Source of the DNA: Marinoscillum sp. MHG1-6
GTDB lineage: Bacteria; Bacteroidota; Bacteroidia; Cytophagales; Cyclobacteriaceae
NCBI RefSeq assembly: GCF_024714475.1
Contig: NZ_JAMZMI010000001.1
Span: forward strand, 1-64,000
Length of the DNA: 64,000 bases
Reading direction: 5' to 3'
The position numbers were made by a program, and so were the translations under genes. This document shows, one piece after another, positions 53,998-63,237 of this stretch. The notes under the pieces are model-generated. The model searched no databases, was not told the DNA's origin, and worked only from the letters and a program-made list of their open reading frames with translations. The first letter of the stretch is position 1. Each line of letters opens with the position of its first letter.

Positions 53998-56317
53998 ATA
54001 TATACTTCTCCATTTTTCGTTTTAGTTCCTTGGGATCAAAAGGTTTGGTCACAAAATCATTCATACCTGCCTTAGAGATCCCATCCTGAACCCGAAATAA
54101 AGCAGAGGCTGTCAGCGCTATTATGGGGATGTTTGCATCTTGCATACGAATCCTTTTGGCGGCTTCGTACCCATCCATTTCCGGCATCTGCAGGTCCATC
54201 AGCACCAAATCGTATAGCTTATTTTCAGCCATTTCAACGGCTTCACGACCATTACTGGCCAAATCATATTCAAGCCCCCAGGAACTAAGGAATTTGGATG
54301 CCACCATTACATTCAGCTGATTATCCTCTACTAACAGGACTGACCGACCAGCAAGCCTGGTACTTTCGGACACATTATCCACAAAACCCTCCACCTCATA
54401 AGGATCCCCAATGGGGAAAGTTTGTATGAAATAGAAGGTTGAGCCCCTACCAACTTCGGAATCCACCTTAATTTTTACTCCCTGTAGCTCCAGTAGCTTT
54501 CGGGTAATAGATAGACCCAATCCTGAGCCTCCATACTCTCGGGTGGTAGAGGAGCTAGCCTGGGTAAATCGCTGGAAAATCAGCTCTCTCTTGTCTGCAG
54601 GAATTCCCATACCGGTATCTTCCACCTCAATCCTGACGGTTTGCTCATCCTGATCCTCGGTAATCACCTTCATACGCATCGTCACGCCTCCTTCCTTTGT
54701 GAATTTGATCGCATTGTCTACCAGGTTATTAATAACCTGAGCAAAGCGGGTAGCATCAAGTAAAAGATTTGGCTTCACAGTATGATCACACTCGCTCTTC
54801 AAATAAAGCCCTTTTGCTTCTGCCTTTGGAGTATATATCTTCAGGATACGATTACTCATCTCCTTCAGATTCACATTCATTTCCTCAAACTCCACTGTCC
54901 CGGACTCCAGCTTATTATAGTCCAAAATATCATTGATCAATGTGGTTAAGTGCTCTGCTGAATACTTTAACGAAGTCAGGCTTTCTTCCTGATCCTTTCG
55001 CGGGTTCTCTGCCAGCAATAAATGCGATAGGCCTACGACTGCGTTGAGAGGAGTCCGAATCTCATGACTGATGGTACTCAAGAAGTCTGACTTAGCCTGC
55101 GATGCGATTTCGGCCCTTTCCTTTTGAGCTTTCAATGTGTAAGCGAAGCGAAAAGACAAAACCAGGGATTGTGAGAAAAAGAATAGCACATACCCCAAAA
55201 AAGTGGCGATCATCATGGATTCCAGCAAACCGAAATACACGAATATATTATAAGTGAAAACCACAAAAACAACCGTGGTACTGATTAACACATAAGTGGA
55301 CCCAAGTAAACGTCGGGTATAGGCCTGATAGTAAACACGAACCGTAAGAACCAGGTATACCATCAACAACGCAAAGAAAGGCGTAACCAGCCTTGTGAAA
55401 AATACAGGCGGCGTGATGAGCACGATCAGGCAGAATACCCAGCAGATAATATTTAATGCCTTCCAGAGCCACCCTTTAGCCAATTCAGGATAAAGATTTT
55501 GCACAAAACTGCAAAACAGATAAGCACTTATGAAGAGGGCCAAATATTCCAAACGGACAGAAAGCCACCAGGGAATATCAAAAAGCGCATGGAGAACATA
55601 ATACCCAAACCCAATAATTCGATATGCATAAGCAATGCAGAACAATGCAAAAAATAGAATAGCCTTATCATGGTGACCAAATAAGTAGAGTCCCAGAAAG
55701 AAAAGTCCTCCCATAAACAAGCTACCCGTTAGTAACAAATCCAACGCCACGATCCCCCTTTCCTCATGAACCATATCTTCCTCGGACCCCAGAACCATAC
55801 CCTCTGAAGCCCCCCCTTTGCTATGATCAAAATTGGATACCTGGAGTACAATATCCAGTGTATCACTCAAGGGACCGAGATGAATAAAATCTGGTTTCCA
55901 CTCAGGCCTGTACTCGTCCCTGGTCTTCCCTACTACTCCATTTGTATACTTCAGATCGCCATTGATAAACAAGTTGAAAGCACAATACATATCCTCAACA
56001 TGTAAGGTATAGGAACAGCTAGTATCCGGGAGTACCACTCTTAAGTGGTAGGTGGCATATCCAAATGAACCAATTTCCTCGCCTTCTATGACGTAATTAT
56101 TCCATAGCGATGGGAATTCGATGTAATTATTTCTCGATGGCAAAATATTCGGAAGCGCCAGCTCCTCCCAGTAGAACTCCCATTCTCCATCCAGATCATA
56201 GGTTTGGTTTTTGAAACTTTCTTTGGACAAATCAAGCACACCGCGTATCGCCTCAGCCTGAACATCTGCGATACTCAACAATGTTATAATTAATAGAATA
56301 AAAGTGTGCCTATTCAT
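53963..56317 (-). CDS. Hybrid histidine kinase with 7TMR-DISM sensor, copy A
   Basis: 784 residues. Signal peptide; a periplasmic jelly-roll-like domain (about 22-185; [12 protein letters not shown]); seven TM segments about 193-395 (7TMR-DISM type; [15 protein letters not shown]); HisKA with [19 protein letters not shown]; HATPase with [17 protein letters not shown] and [11 protein letters not shown]-terminal receiver ([37 protein letters not shown]). DISM kinases sense extracellular, probably carbohydrate-like, ligands; ligand unknown. It faces hemE with a 35-bp overlap and lies 136 bp from a near-identical-architecture paralog upstream. Confidence 0.93.
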   Translation of the reverse strand: MNRHTFILLIITLLSIADVQAEAIRGVLDLSKESFKNQTYDLDGEWEFYWEELALPNILPSRNNYIEFPSLWNNYVIEGEEIGSFGYATYHLRVVLPDTSCSYTLHVEDMYCAFNLFINGDLKYTNGVVGKTRDEYRPEWKPDFIHLGPLSDTLDIVLQVSNFDHSKGGASEGMVLGSEEDMVHEERGIVALDLLLTGSLFMGGLFFLGLYLFGHHDKAILFFALFCIAYAYRIIGFGYYVLHALFDIPWWLSVRLEYLALFISAYLFCSFVQNLYPELAKGWLWKALNIICWVFCLIVLITPPVFFTRLVTPFFALLMVYLVLTVRVYYQAYTRRLLGSTYVLISTTVVFVVFTYNIFVYFGLLESMMIATFLGYVLFFFSQSLVLSFRFAYTLKAQKERAEIASQAKSDFLSTISHEIRTPLNAVVGLSHLLLAENPRKDQEESLTSLKYSAEHLTTLINDILDYNKLESGTVEFEEMNVNLKEMSNRILKIYTPKAEAKGLYLKSECDHTVKPNLLLDATRFAQVINNLVDNAIKFTKEGGVTMRMKVITEDQDEQTVRIEVEDTGMGIPADKRELIFQRFTQASSSTTREYGGSGLGLSITRKLLELQGVKIKVDSEVGRGSTFYFIQTFPIGDPYEVEGFVDNVSESTRLAGRSVLLVEDNQLNVMVASKFLSSWGLEYDLASNGREAVEMAENKLYDLVLMDLQMPEMDGYEAAKRIRMQDANIPIIALTASALFRVQDGISKAGMNDFVTKPFDPKELKRKMEKYIFRASRSSAPSE

Positions 56318-56453
56318 TTTATGTAATCGCCAGGTGCCTCATTAACTCTTATTGCCTGTAGCTGGGTTACAAGGGTAATATTATTGAAAAAGACAAAAAC
56401 ACCAAGAATTGGTAACACTAACACTTTCAATACTTTATGTTAACCCATTCCAC

Positions 56454-58784
56454 CTAATCGGCAGGTTCGGGCAAAAACTTCGATAACTTTCTTTTCAGCT
56501 CCTGAGGATCAAATGGTTTTAAGACAAAATCATTCATCCCCGCATCGAAGATTCCTTCCTGCACCCTAAAGAGCGCAGACGCCGTAAGAGCAATGATTGG
56601 AATGCTCGTGTCCTTTTCTCTAATCAGCCTGGAGGCTTCATACCCATCCATCACAGGCATTTGTAAATCCATCAGAATCAAATCATAGGACGTCGATGAG
56701 GCTTTTTCAACCCCTTCTTCACCATTTTCTGCATGGTCGACAGCTATCCCCCATTTGGTCAGGAATTTGCTTGCAACCACCACATTGATCTTGTTATCCT
56801 CTACAAGTAGTACCTTTCTACCTTGTAATTGTGCCTCATCCATAACAACCTCATCATCAGCGGGAAGTTTCCTGGAATCATCAATCGTAAACTTCAGTGT
56901 GAAGTAAAAAGTTGAACCTTCCCCGGGGTATGAACTTAGTTTTATTTGAGATCCCTGAAGTTCCAGTAATTTTTTTATTATCGACAGTCCCAAACCGGTA
57001 CCGCCAAATTCTCGAGTGGTAGAAGAACTGGCTTGAGTAAACCTCTCAAAAATTACTGCCTGTTTATCCGATGGAATTCCTATCCCGGTATCTGATACTT
57101 CAAATCTGATTTTCTGGCTTGTATTGTTTTGCTTTACCATGATCATGCGAAGTACCACAGACCCCTCCCTCGTAAACTTAATGGCATTATCAATCAGGTT
57201 GTTCAAGATTTGTGAAAGCCTGGTAGCATCTAGCAGCAGACTGGAGTTTATCCGATCATCGCACACAAACTCCAGATGAAGGTAATTCTCCTCAGCCTTG
57301 GGAGAATAAATATTAACAATCCTCTCTCCCAGTTCACGTAGGTTTACCGACATCTCTTCAAACTCTACTGATCCTGATTCCAGCTTATTAAAATCAAGTA
57401 TATCATTAATGAGAGCAGTCAGGTGCTCGGCAGAATACTTCAGGGATAATAGGTTATCTCTCTGGTCATCCCGAGGGTTTTCAGTTAATAGCAAGTGAGA
57501 AAGACCGACTACCGCATTGAGAGGGGTTCGTATTTCATGACTGATTGTGCTTAAAAATTCTGATTTCGCCTGAGAGGCCTTTTCCGCCTTGTGCTTCTCA
57601 GATTTTAAGGTATAAGCAAACCGATAGGATAGTATGAGTGATTGGGAAAAAAGGAACAGCTCCTTCCCCCAGAAATTTACCGATTCGACACGCTCTAGAA
57701 AATTAAAATAGATAAGCATGTCATACATTAATATGGCCAGAACTACTGCGGTGCTCCCCAAAGCATATTGTGACCCAATCAACTTTTTTCGATAAGCCAA
57801 AATGTAGATATAAAAGGCCACACCAATGTAAGCCGCCGTTACCATCAGAAATGGTGTCATCAAAAAGGTAAAAACAGAGGCAGGTGTGAATATAGCCATG
57901 ACAGCAAAGCCAATGCAGATCACATTAAGGACAGTAAAGATTTCCTTTTTGATCACCTCGGGATAAAGGCTATATACAAACCTGGAAAACAGAAAAACGC
58001 TGACAAAAAGCGTGATATATTCCAGCCGTGAGAGAAGATACCATGACCAGTCAATGAGGTGATGCAATTCATAAAACCCAGCTCCAATACCGCGGTATGA
58101 GTAGACAATGCAGAACAGCGCAAAATAGAAAATCGCCTTATCATGATGCCCGAAAAAATATAACCCCAGCAAAAAGAGCCCGCCAATAAGCAAACTACCC
58201 GTAAGCAACAGATCATAGGTCCACAGTGAAAATAACTTTGCCTTCATCATGCTTGACTCACCGATAGTCAAACTTTGAGAAGAGCCCCCTTTTCTGTGAT
58301 CGAAATTGGCAATTTGAAGCACCAACTCATTGGTGTCCCGTACATTCCTCAACTCTATGAAATCAGGCTTCCATTGAGGCTGATACTGTTCCCTGGTGGT
58401 AGCTACTTTTCCATTTGCGAGAATCTGCTGCCCGTTCCAAAACAGGCCAAAGCTTGAAAACATATCCTCAACGTGAAGCGTATAGCTGTGGTCATTTAAC
58501 GGCAAAAGAACTTTTACACGATAGGTGGCAAATCCCTTGTTAGGGAGATCTCGATCGGGAATACCGGACCAAACAGACGGGAAGGGAACTAACTCACTCC
58601 GTTCGAAGGCACTATCAGGTGTTAGAAGTTGCTGCCAGTAAAATTCCCATATACCATCGAGTGGTACTTCATTTTTATTGAAATCTTTTTCCCTCAGGTC
58701 AATGACACCCACAGGAAGATTTAATGCTTGAGCAGAAAAACTCAGACACAACAATACCAATGGTAAAAGCCGGCTCCCATTCAT
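56454..58784 (-). CDS. Hybrid histidine kinase with 7TMR-DISM sensor, copy B
   Basis: 776 residues, same domain order as copy A: signal peptide, jelly-roll (VPLDGIWEFYWQQLLTPDSA), 7TM (LFGHH-like [16 protein letters not shown]), HisKA ([20 protein letters not shown]), HATPase (NLIDNAIKFTREG, GGTGLGLSI), receiver (LILMDLQMPVMDGYEA, FVLKPFDPQEL). The kinase and receiver parts are much closer to copy A than the sensor domain, as expected after gene duplication with ligand change. No separate output regulator is nearby. Confidence 0.93.
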   Translation of the reverse strand: MNGSRLLPLVLLCLSFSAQALNLPVGVIDLREKDFNKNEVPLDGIWEFYWQQLLTPDSAFERSELVPFPSVWSGIPDRDLPNKGFATYRVKVLLPLNDHSYTLHVEDMFSSFGLFWNGQQILANGKVATTREQYQPQWKPDFIELRNVRDTNELVLQIANFDHRKGGSSQSLTIGESSMMKAKLFSLWTYDLLLTGSLLIGGLFLLGLYFFGHHDKAIFYFALFCIVYSYRGIGAGFYELHHLIDWSWYLLSRLEYITLFVSVFLFSRFVYSLYPEVIKKEIFTVLNVICIGFAVMAIFTPASVFTFLMTPFLMVTAAYIGVAFYIYILAYRKKLIGSQYALGSTAVVLAILMYDMLIYFNFLERVESVNFWGKELFLFSQSLILSYRFAYTLKSEKHKAEKASQAKSEFLSTISHEIRTPLNAVVGLSHLLLTENPRDDQRDNLLSLKYSAEHLTALINDILDFNKLESGSVEFEEMSVNLRELGERIVNIYSPKAEENYLHLEFVCDDRINSSLLLDATRLSQILNNLIDNAIKFTREGSVVLRMIMVKQNNTSQKIRFEVSDTGIGIPSDKQAVIFERFTQASSSTTREFGGTGLGLSIIKKLLELQGSQIKLSSYPGEGSTFYFTLKFTIDDSRKLPADDEVVMDEAQLQGRKVLLVEDNKINVVVASKFLTKWGIAVDHAENGEEGVEKASSTSYDLILMDLQMPVMDGYEASRLIREKDTSIPIIALTASALFRVQEGIFDAGMNDFVLKPFDPQELKRKLSKFLPEPAD

Positions 58785-58894
58785 AATACAACAATCCCGT
58801 ATCAGGCTCTTAATTTATGAGCTACCTAATTCCTGATTGAAACATCAATTTCAACAAATTTTTAAACTTATTGGAATCTGACAAGATGGGTGAA

Positions 58895-58928
58895 ACAAAA
58901 AAACGGGACAAATGTCCCGTTTTTTTGT
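58895..58928 (-). terminator. Terminator of the aspartate aminotransferase gene
   Basis: A 10-bp perfect stem (AAACGGGACA / TGTCCCGTTT) with a 2-nt centre, flanked by A runs on one side and T runs on the other, so it can stop transcription in either direction. Confidence 0.9.
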
Positions 58929-58955
58929 TGTTGACTATATTTTGAAAACTCTCGA

Positions 58956-60152
58956 TTATGAAAGTCTTGCCAATGAATCCTTAATTCTTGAAATCGCTGT
59001 TTTCAGCTCTTCCTCAGACGCAGCATATGACAATCTGAAACACTCAGGATCCCCAAAAGCGTCACCTGTTACTACAGAAACCTGGGCATCTTCCAGTAGA
59101 TACATACAAAGATCTGTGGCATTATTGATCTTGGTGTCACCTACAGACTTTCCGAAATAGCTGCTCACATTCGGGAAGAAATAAAACGCCCCCATCGGGT
59201 TGTTTACCTTCAGTCCGGGGATTTCAGATAAAAGTCCATGTACCAGCTCTCTTCTCTTTTCGTACTGCTTAACCATTTCGTAAGAAGGCTCCAGCGAAGT
59301 CGTCAAAGCTGTGTAAGCCGCACGCTGGGCAATGGAGCAGTTTGCAGAAGTCAGCTGACCCTGGATCTTATTAGCTGCTTTCGCCACCCACAATGGTGCA
59401 CCGATGTACCCCACTCTCCATCCGGTCATTGCAAACCCTTTCGCAAATCCATTGATAGTAACCGTACGCTCAATCATACCAGGCATTGTACCAATGCTGA
59501 CATGCTTTCCTCCGTAGTTGATCAATTCGTAGATCTCATCCGAAAGCACAACGATGTTTGGATGTGGCTCCAACACCTTGGCAATAGCCGCAAGCTCCTC
59601 TTCTGTAAACACCGAACCTGTCGGGTTACATGGTGAAGAGAAAATCACTGCTTTTGTTTTATCTGTGATCGCTGCCTTTACCTGTTCAGCAGTCGCTTTA
59701 AAATCATTTTCGATGCCTCCCTTTACAAACACACATTTACCCTCTGCCAACTCTACAAGTGCACTGTAACTCACCCAGTATGGAGAAAATACGATCACCT
59801 CATCTCCCGGATCAAGCAACGCCAAAAACACATTAGCAATAGATTGCTTGGCTCCGTTTGAAACAACGATCTGATCAGGAGAATAGTCAAGATTGTTTTC
59901 CTTCTTAAACTTCTCACTGATCGCCTCTCTCAAATCCAAATATCCGTTTACCGGAGGATAGGCAAAGTATTTACCTTCATCGATTGCCTCTTTGGCTCCT
60001 TCACAGATGTGCTTAGGCGTCTTAAAGTCCGGTTCGCCCAAACTCAGTCCAATCACATCTATACCTTTCTGCTTCAACTCGCGGGCTTTTGCAGCCATCG
60101 CTAGAGTGGCCGATTCGGCCATGTTTTTGATTCTTGTAGATCGTAAATCCAT
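58956..60152 (-). CDS. Class I aspartate-type aminotransferase
   Basis: 398 residues from the ATG at 60152. The longer frame (to 60206) would start upstream of the well-formed promoter at 60177-60207, so the shorter start is preferred. Landmarks: GLSLGEPDFKTP, NGAKQSIANVF, SPCNPTGSVF, LSDEIYELINY, the Schiff-base Lys in GFAKGFAMTGWRVG, and FRLSYAAS with the substrate carboxylate Arg. Interconverts aspartate/oxaloacetate (class I-gamma type); exact range unproven. Confidence 0.93.
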   Translation of the reverse strand: MDLRSTRIKNMAESATLAMAAKARELKQKGIDVIGLSLGEPDFKTPKHICEGAKEAIDEGKYFAYPPVNGYLDLREAISEKFKKENNLDYSPDQIVVSNGAKQSIANVFLALLDPGDEVIVFSPYWVSYSALVELAEGKCVFVKGGIENDFKATAEQVKAAITDKTKAVIFSSPCNPTGSVFTEEELAAIAKVLEPHPNIVVLSDEIYELINYGGKHVSIGTMPGMIERTVTINGFAKGFAMTGWRVGYIGAPLWVAKAANKIQGQLTSANCSIAQRAAYTALTTSLEPSYEMVKQYEKRRELVHGLLSEIPGLKVNNPMGAFYFFPNVSSYFGKSVGDTKINNATDLCMYLLEDAQVSVVTGDAFGDPECFRLSYAASEEELKTAISRIKDSLARLS

Positions 60153-60176
60153 TGTGTCGTTAAAAATAAGCGGGGG

Positions 60177-60207
60177 CAAAACTAGTGAATCTGGAAGGAT
60201 GATCAAA
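60177..60207 (-). promoter_or_regulatory. Promoter of the aspartate aminotransferase gene
   Basis: Minus strand: TTTG (60204-60207), 19 bp, TAGTTTTG (60177-60184). This is the best match in the window to the Bacteroidota TTTG / TANNTTTG pattern, with a leader of about 17 nt to the ATG at 60152. Confidence 0.75.
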
Positions 60208-60319
60208 CCACTTTTTGAATGTTTTAATGGTTGAAAACCAGATTTTTAGAATTTTATGTGGCGGTAGGTCGGCCAACCGAAACAATCATTGGCTGCAAAT
60301 GACATTCAACGCAATATCA

Positions 60320-61126
60320 TCAATGAGCATGGTAATAGGTTAGCGCTTCCTGCATGTTCTTATTAAGGTCTTTAATTCTGGTGTCATGAGAGGGGTGAGT
60401 AGAAATAAACTCAGGAGGAGACTGTCCGTCACCGGAGGTCATTCGCTCCCAAAATTCCGGTGCTTCCTCTGGGTCATAGCCCGCCATAGCCATAAAGAAA
60501 AGCCCCATTTTGTCTGCCTCAGATTCATGCTTACGTGAAAACTTGAGTATCCCAAGTGAAGTCGCTGCTCCCGCACTCTGCATGATCATTTCATTGGTGA
60601 TTGCAGAGCCGCCACCCACCCCCAGCACTACCGCCAGTGCGGTCAACCCCACATTAGACATTTTCTGCTGACTCATTCGTTCACGCCCATGATTGGCAAT
60701 TGCGTGGGCAATTTCATGCCCCATTACAACCGCTATGCCTTCTTCATTTTCACAAATGGGCAGAATGCCGGTGTAAAAAACCACCTTCCCTCCCGGCATG
60801 CACCAGGCATTCACAGTTTCATCATTTTCGATAAGGTTAAACTCCCATGCATATCCGTCCAGATATTCGGATTTCCCCTCATTCTCAAAATATTTCTCCA
60901 CGGCCACTTGCATGCGAACGCCAACCTCCTCGATCATCTGTGATTCGGTTGTACCTTTAATGACCTTATTCTCACTTTTGACCTGCTCATATTGCTTGAA
61001 ACTCATGGGGAAAATCTCATCATTATCCACCAGGCTTAGTTGTGATCGCCCAGTCATGGGTACGGCAGCACATCCAGAGAGTATAATGGTTACCGCGAAA
61101 AACAATGATCTCCATGCGTATTTCAT
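60320..61126 (-). CDS. M48-family metalloprotease, lipoprotein
   Basis: 268 residues. Lipoprotein signal with AVTIILSGC, then AAVPMTGRSQLSLVD, usual in the family. The zinc site is HEIAHAIANHG with the third ligand in SRKHESEADKMGL. Periplasmic LoiP/BepA-type proteases degrade damaged outer membrane proteins or assist their assembly. Ends in HAH. Monocistronic-looking. Confidence 0.93.
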   Translation of the reverse strand: MKYAWRSLFFAVTIILSGCAAVPMTGRSQLSLVDNDEIFPMSFKQYEQVKSENKVIKGTTESQMIEEVGVRMQVAVEKYFENEGKSEYLDGYAWEFNLIENDETVNAWCMPGGKVVFYTGILPICENEEGIAVVMGHEIAHAIANHGRERMSQQKMSNVGLTALAVVLGVGGGSAITNEMIMQSAGAATSLGILKFSRKHESEADKMGLFFMAMAGYDPEEAPEFWERMTSGDGQSPPEFISTHPSHDTRIKDLNKNMQEALTYYHAH

Positions 61127-61187
61127 CCTTCGATTTTTATCGAAATAACGAACAACATATTAAATGGATTTATTTCAATTCGGAAAA

Positions 61188-61589
61188 TTATGCGAAGGAG
61201 ACATGGCCCACTTCATCTTCTTCAATGAAGTTAAATTCCAGATCCAATAAATCTGAATAATCTTCACCGGTCTCCAGCATATCCTCATCATCCTCATCAT
61301 AATGCCAATTGATCACCACCTCCTTTCCGGATTTGGAAAGTACTTTAAGGGTTTTAAAAAGATCAAAAAGACATTTTGAGCTGCTGGTATTGAAATACGA
61401 AAGTGACATCTCCACTGTAAGCGGCTCAGAGCTTTGAGAAAATAACTTTGGGATATTTTGAATTAGCGGATGATAAAACTCAAGCGAGTTTTCTGGTGAG
61501 GACCTTCCGGTGAATACAATAATAGATTCTTCAGAATCCATCTTCACATATGGCGTGGTACGCGTCGGCTGAATTAAGACATCTAACAT
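61188..61589 (-). CDS. SiaC-family (DUF1987) regulatory phosphoprotein, copy 1
   Basis: 133 residues, matching DUF1987/SiaC throughout: TPYVKMD, IIVFTGRSSPENSLEFYHPL, SYFNTSSSKCLFDLF and WHYDEDDEDMLETGEDYSDLL. Thr-68 of the NTSSSK motif is the residue phosphorylated by kinase SiaB and dephosphorylated by SiaA in Pseudomonas aeruginosa, where SiaC activates the diguanylate cyclase SiaD. No SiaA, SiaB or SiaD gene is in the window. The most diverged of three tandem copies. Confidence 0.9.
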   Translation of the reverse strand: MLDVLIQPTRTTPYVKMDSEESIIVFTGRSSPENSLEFYHPLIQNIPKLFSQSSEPLTVEMSLSYFNTSSSKCLFDLFKTLKVLSKSGKEVVINWHYDEDDEDMLETGEDYSDLLDLEFNFIEEDEVGHVSFA

Positions 61590-61590
61590 A

Positions 61591-61613
61591 GGCGGTTCAA
61601 TTTTTAAGCTGAT
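61591..61613 (-). promoter_or_regulatory. Conserved leader before SiaC copy 1
   Basis: Reads ATCAGCTTAAAAATTGAACC on the minus strand just before the ATG. Nearly the same as at copy 2; role unknown. Confidence 0.4.
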
Positions 61614-61829
61614 TTAAATGAAAGTTAGAGACACGTAAACCGGTTTTCAAAAAATATCGATGAACCCTCCTAAATGACGGTATGAATGGGGAAATAATGG
61701 GTATGAATTGATTGCGCAAACGTTTAAACTACCAACAGAATACGACTGTTATCGGATATTAATTGAATGTCAGGAAGGTTTTTACAACGATTGTTCTAGC
61801 CAATTCCCAAGTCAGCCCCTTGGAAAGAG

Positions 61830-62243
61830 TTATACCGCTTTAGAAAGGGTTATTTCAGAGATGTACTCAACAGGAACCATATTGAATTCGATATCCAGCA
61901 AGTCGGCGAAGTCCTCCCCTGTTTCCATCATATCCTCATCGTCTTCTTCGTAGTACCAATTTATTTTGACATTCCTCGCTTTTTCCACCATTAAAAACTT
62001 CAAGGCTTTGAATAGATCAAACAAACATTTGGAGCTACTGGTATTAAAGTATCGAAATGCGAGATTCGCATTGATAGGCCTATCGATATCAGCAAATAAG
62101 GTTTTGATATTTTCTATAAGGGGATGATAGAAGCCCAAAGAATTCTCAGGAGATGACTTGCCTTTAAATGAGATAAGGCCTTCGCTGCAATCAATCTTCA
62201 CAAGCGGAGTGGTTTGTGTAGATTCAATAAAAATATCTATCAT
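61830..62243 (-). CDS. SiaC-family (DUF1987) regulatory phosphoprotein, copy 2
   Basis: 137 residues: TTPLVKIDCSEGLISFKGKS, SPENSLGFYHPLIENI, RYFNTSSSKCLFDLFKALK, WYYEEDDEDMMETGEDFADL. Thr-68 is kept. Much closer to copy 3 than to copy 1, including the tail EISLxxAV-type end. 240 bp from copy 1. A protein-protein switch controlled by phosphorylation is the family role; which kinase and target act here is unknown. Confidence 0.9.
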   Translation of the reverse strand: MIDIFIESTQTTPLVKIDCSEGLISFKGKSSPENSLGFYHPLIENIKTLFADIDRPINANLAFRYFNTSSSKCLFDLFKALKFLMVEKARNVKINWYYEEDDEDMMETGEDFADLLDIEFNMVPVEYISEITLSKAV

Positions 62244-62550
62244 AACTGGTCAATTATAAGCTGATCGTCATCAAAGATATTTGTAAGATGAGAGCTATTC
62301 AAACAATAAAGATGGAGTCCAAGAAATCATGTGATGAATGGGAATATAAGGGCTGTGAATTTCACCAATAGGATATGGTGTAATTGGCAGAGGGGACACT
62401 AATTCAATGAGGCTCACCAATAAAACTTTCGGTTGTTTGTAGTTGACGAACTTTTCCCATACAGGAATCAAGGCACTTCACCTTGCAGACCCTAATTTGA
62501 ATTGCGTTTAATATTTAGAAGCGAGAGTTCTAGCGAAACAGGTGGATTGC
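62244..62550. other. Intergenic region, about 307 bp, between SiaC copies 2 and 3
   Basis: Holds the leader of copy 2 (conserved ATCAGCTTATAATTGACC on the minus strand, next to its ATG) and otherwise AT-rich sequence. A stretch near 62336-62364 loosely resembles one at the same distance upstream of copy 1 (about 61682-61710). No ORF, RNA or terminator was recognised. Confidence 0.5.
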
Positions 62551-62964
62551 TTAAACGGCTTCACGTAGTGATATCTCCGAAATATCCTCAACAGGAATCA
62601 GGTTGAAATCGATGTCCAATAGGTCTGAAAAATCTTCACCCGTCTCCATCATATCATCATCATCCTCTTCGTAGAACCAATTAATGATTATCTCCTTACC
62701 ATTTTCTATCATCATTTGCCTCAAAGCTTTAAATAAATCGAAAAGGCATTTTGAACTGCTGGTGTTAAAGTAACGAAACGAAAAATTGGCATTAATCGGC
62801 TTATCAGTATCAGCAAACAAAACTTTGATCTTGTCGATAATTGGATGATAAAAGCCTAGAGAATTTTCGGGAGATGATTTTCCCTTAAAGGAAATCAGAC
62901 CTTCGTCCGAGTCGATCTTCACAAACGGGGTCGTTTGCGTAGGTTCAATTAAAATGTCTATCAT
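62551..62964 (-). CDS. SiaC-family (DUF1987) regulatory phosphoprotein, copy 3
   Basis: 137 residues: TTPFVKIDSDEGLISFKGKS, RYFNTSSSKCLFDLFKALRQ, WFYEEDDDDMMETGEDFSDL, ending ISLREAV. Thr-68 is kept. First of the tandem set in transcription order. The gene is preceded by a less conserved version of the leader. Confidence 0.9.
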   Translation of the reverse strand: MIDILIEPTQTTPFVKIDSDEGLISFKGKSSPENSLGFYHPIIDKIKVLFADTDKPINANFSFRYFNTSSSKCLFDLFKALRQMMIENGKEIIINWFYEEDDDDMMETGEDFSDLLDIDFNLIPVEDISEISLREAV

Positions 62965-63212
62965 AGCGCTGGGTTGGTTTGGTTGGTTAATTATAGTCTA
63001 TGGCTACCTGCTAATCTAATAAAAATCGAAATCAAAAGCACTATCGAATTGCGAAATTTTCAATAAAAATCTTCGCTAGACAATATCCAATCAATCCATA
63101 CTGGCTTCAGTGAACATATCCTCTAAAGAAAGTACAATTATTTCTTGTGCGCAATCGATGGTATTGTCAGGATTTAAATCCCTCCAGAAGGCCATGCTAA
63201 TTGTCATTTTTT

Positions 63213-63220
63213 TAAGTTTG
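63213..63220 (+). promoter_or_regulatory. -7 element before xth
   Basis: TAAGTTTG, a perfect TANNTTTG, 17 bp before the ATG; no clear -33 box. Confidence 0.45.
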
Positions 63221-63237
63221 CCAAAACTGAAACTGAC

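Noticed and set aside
63091-63207. 38-codon minus-strand frame before xth (MTISMAFWRDLNPD start)
   Set aside because: Protein-like but too short, no promoter or relative recognised, and overlaps the region expected to hold the xth promoter.
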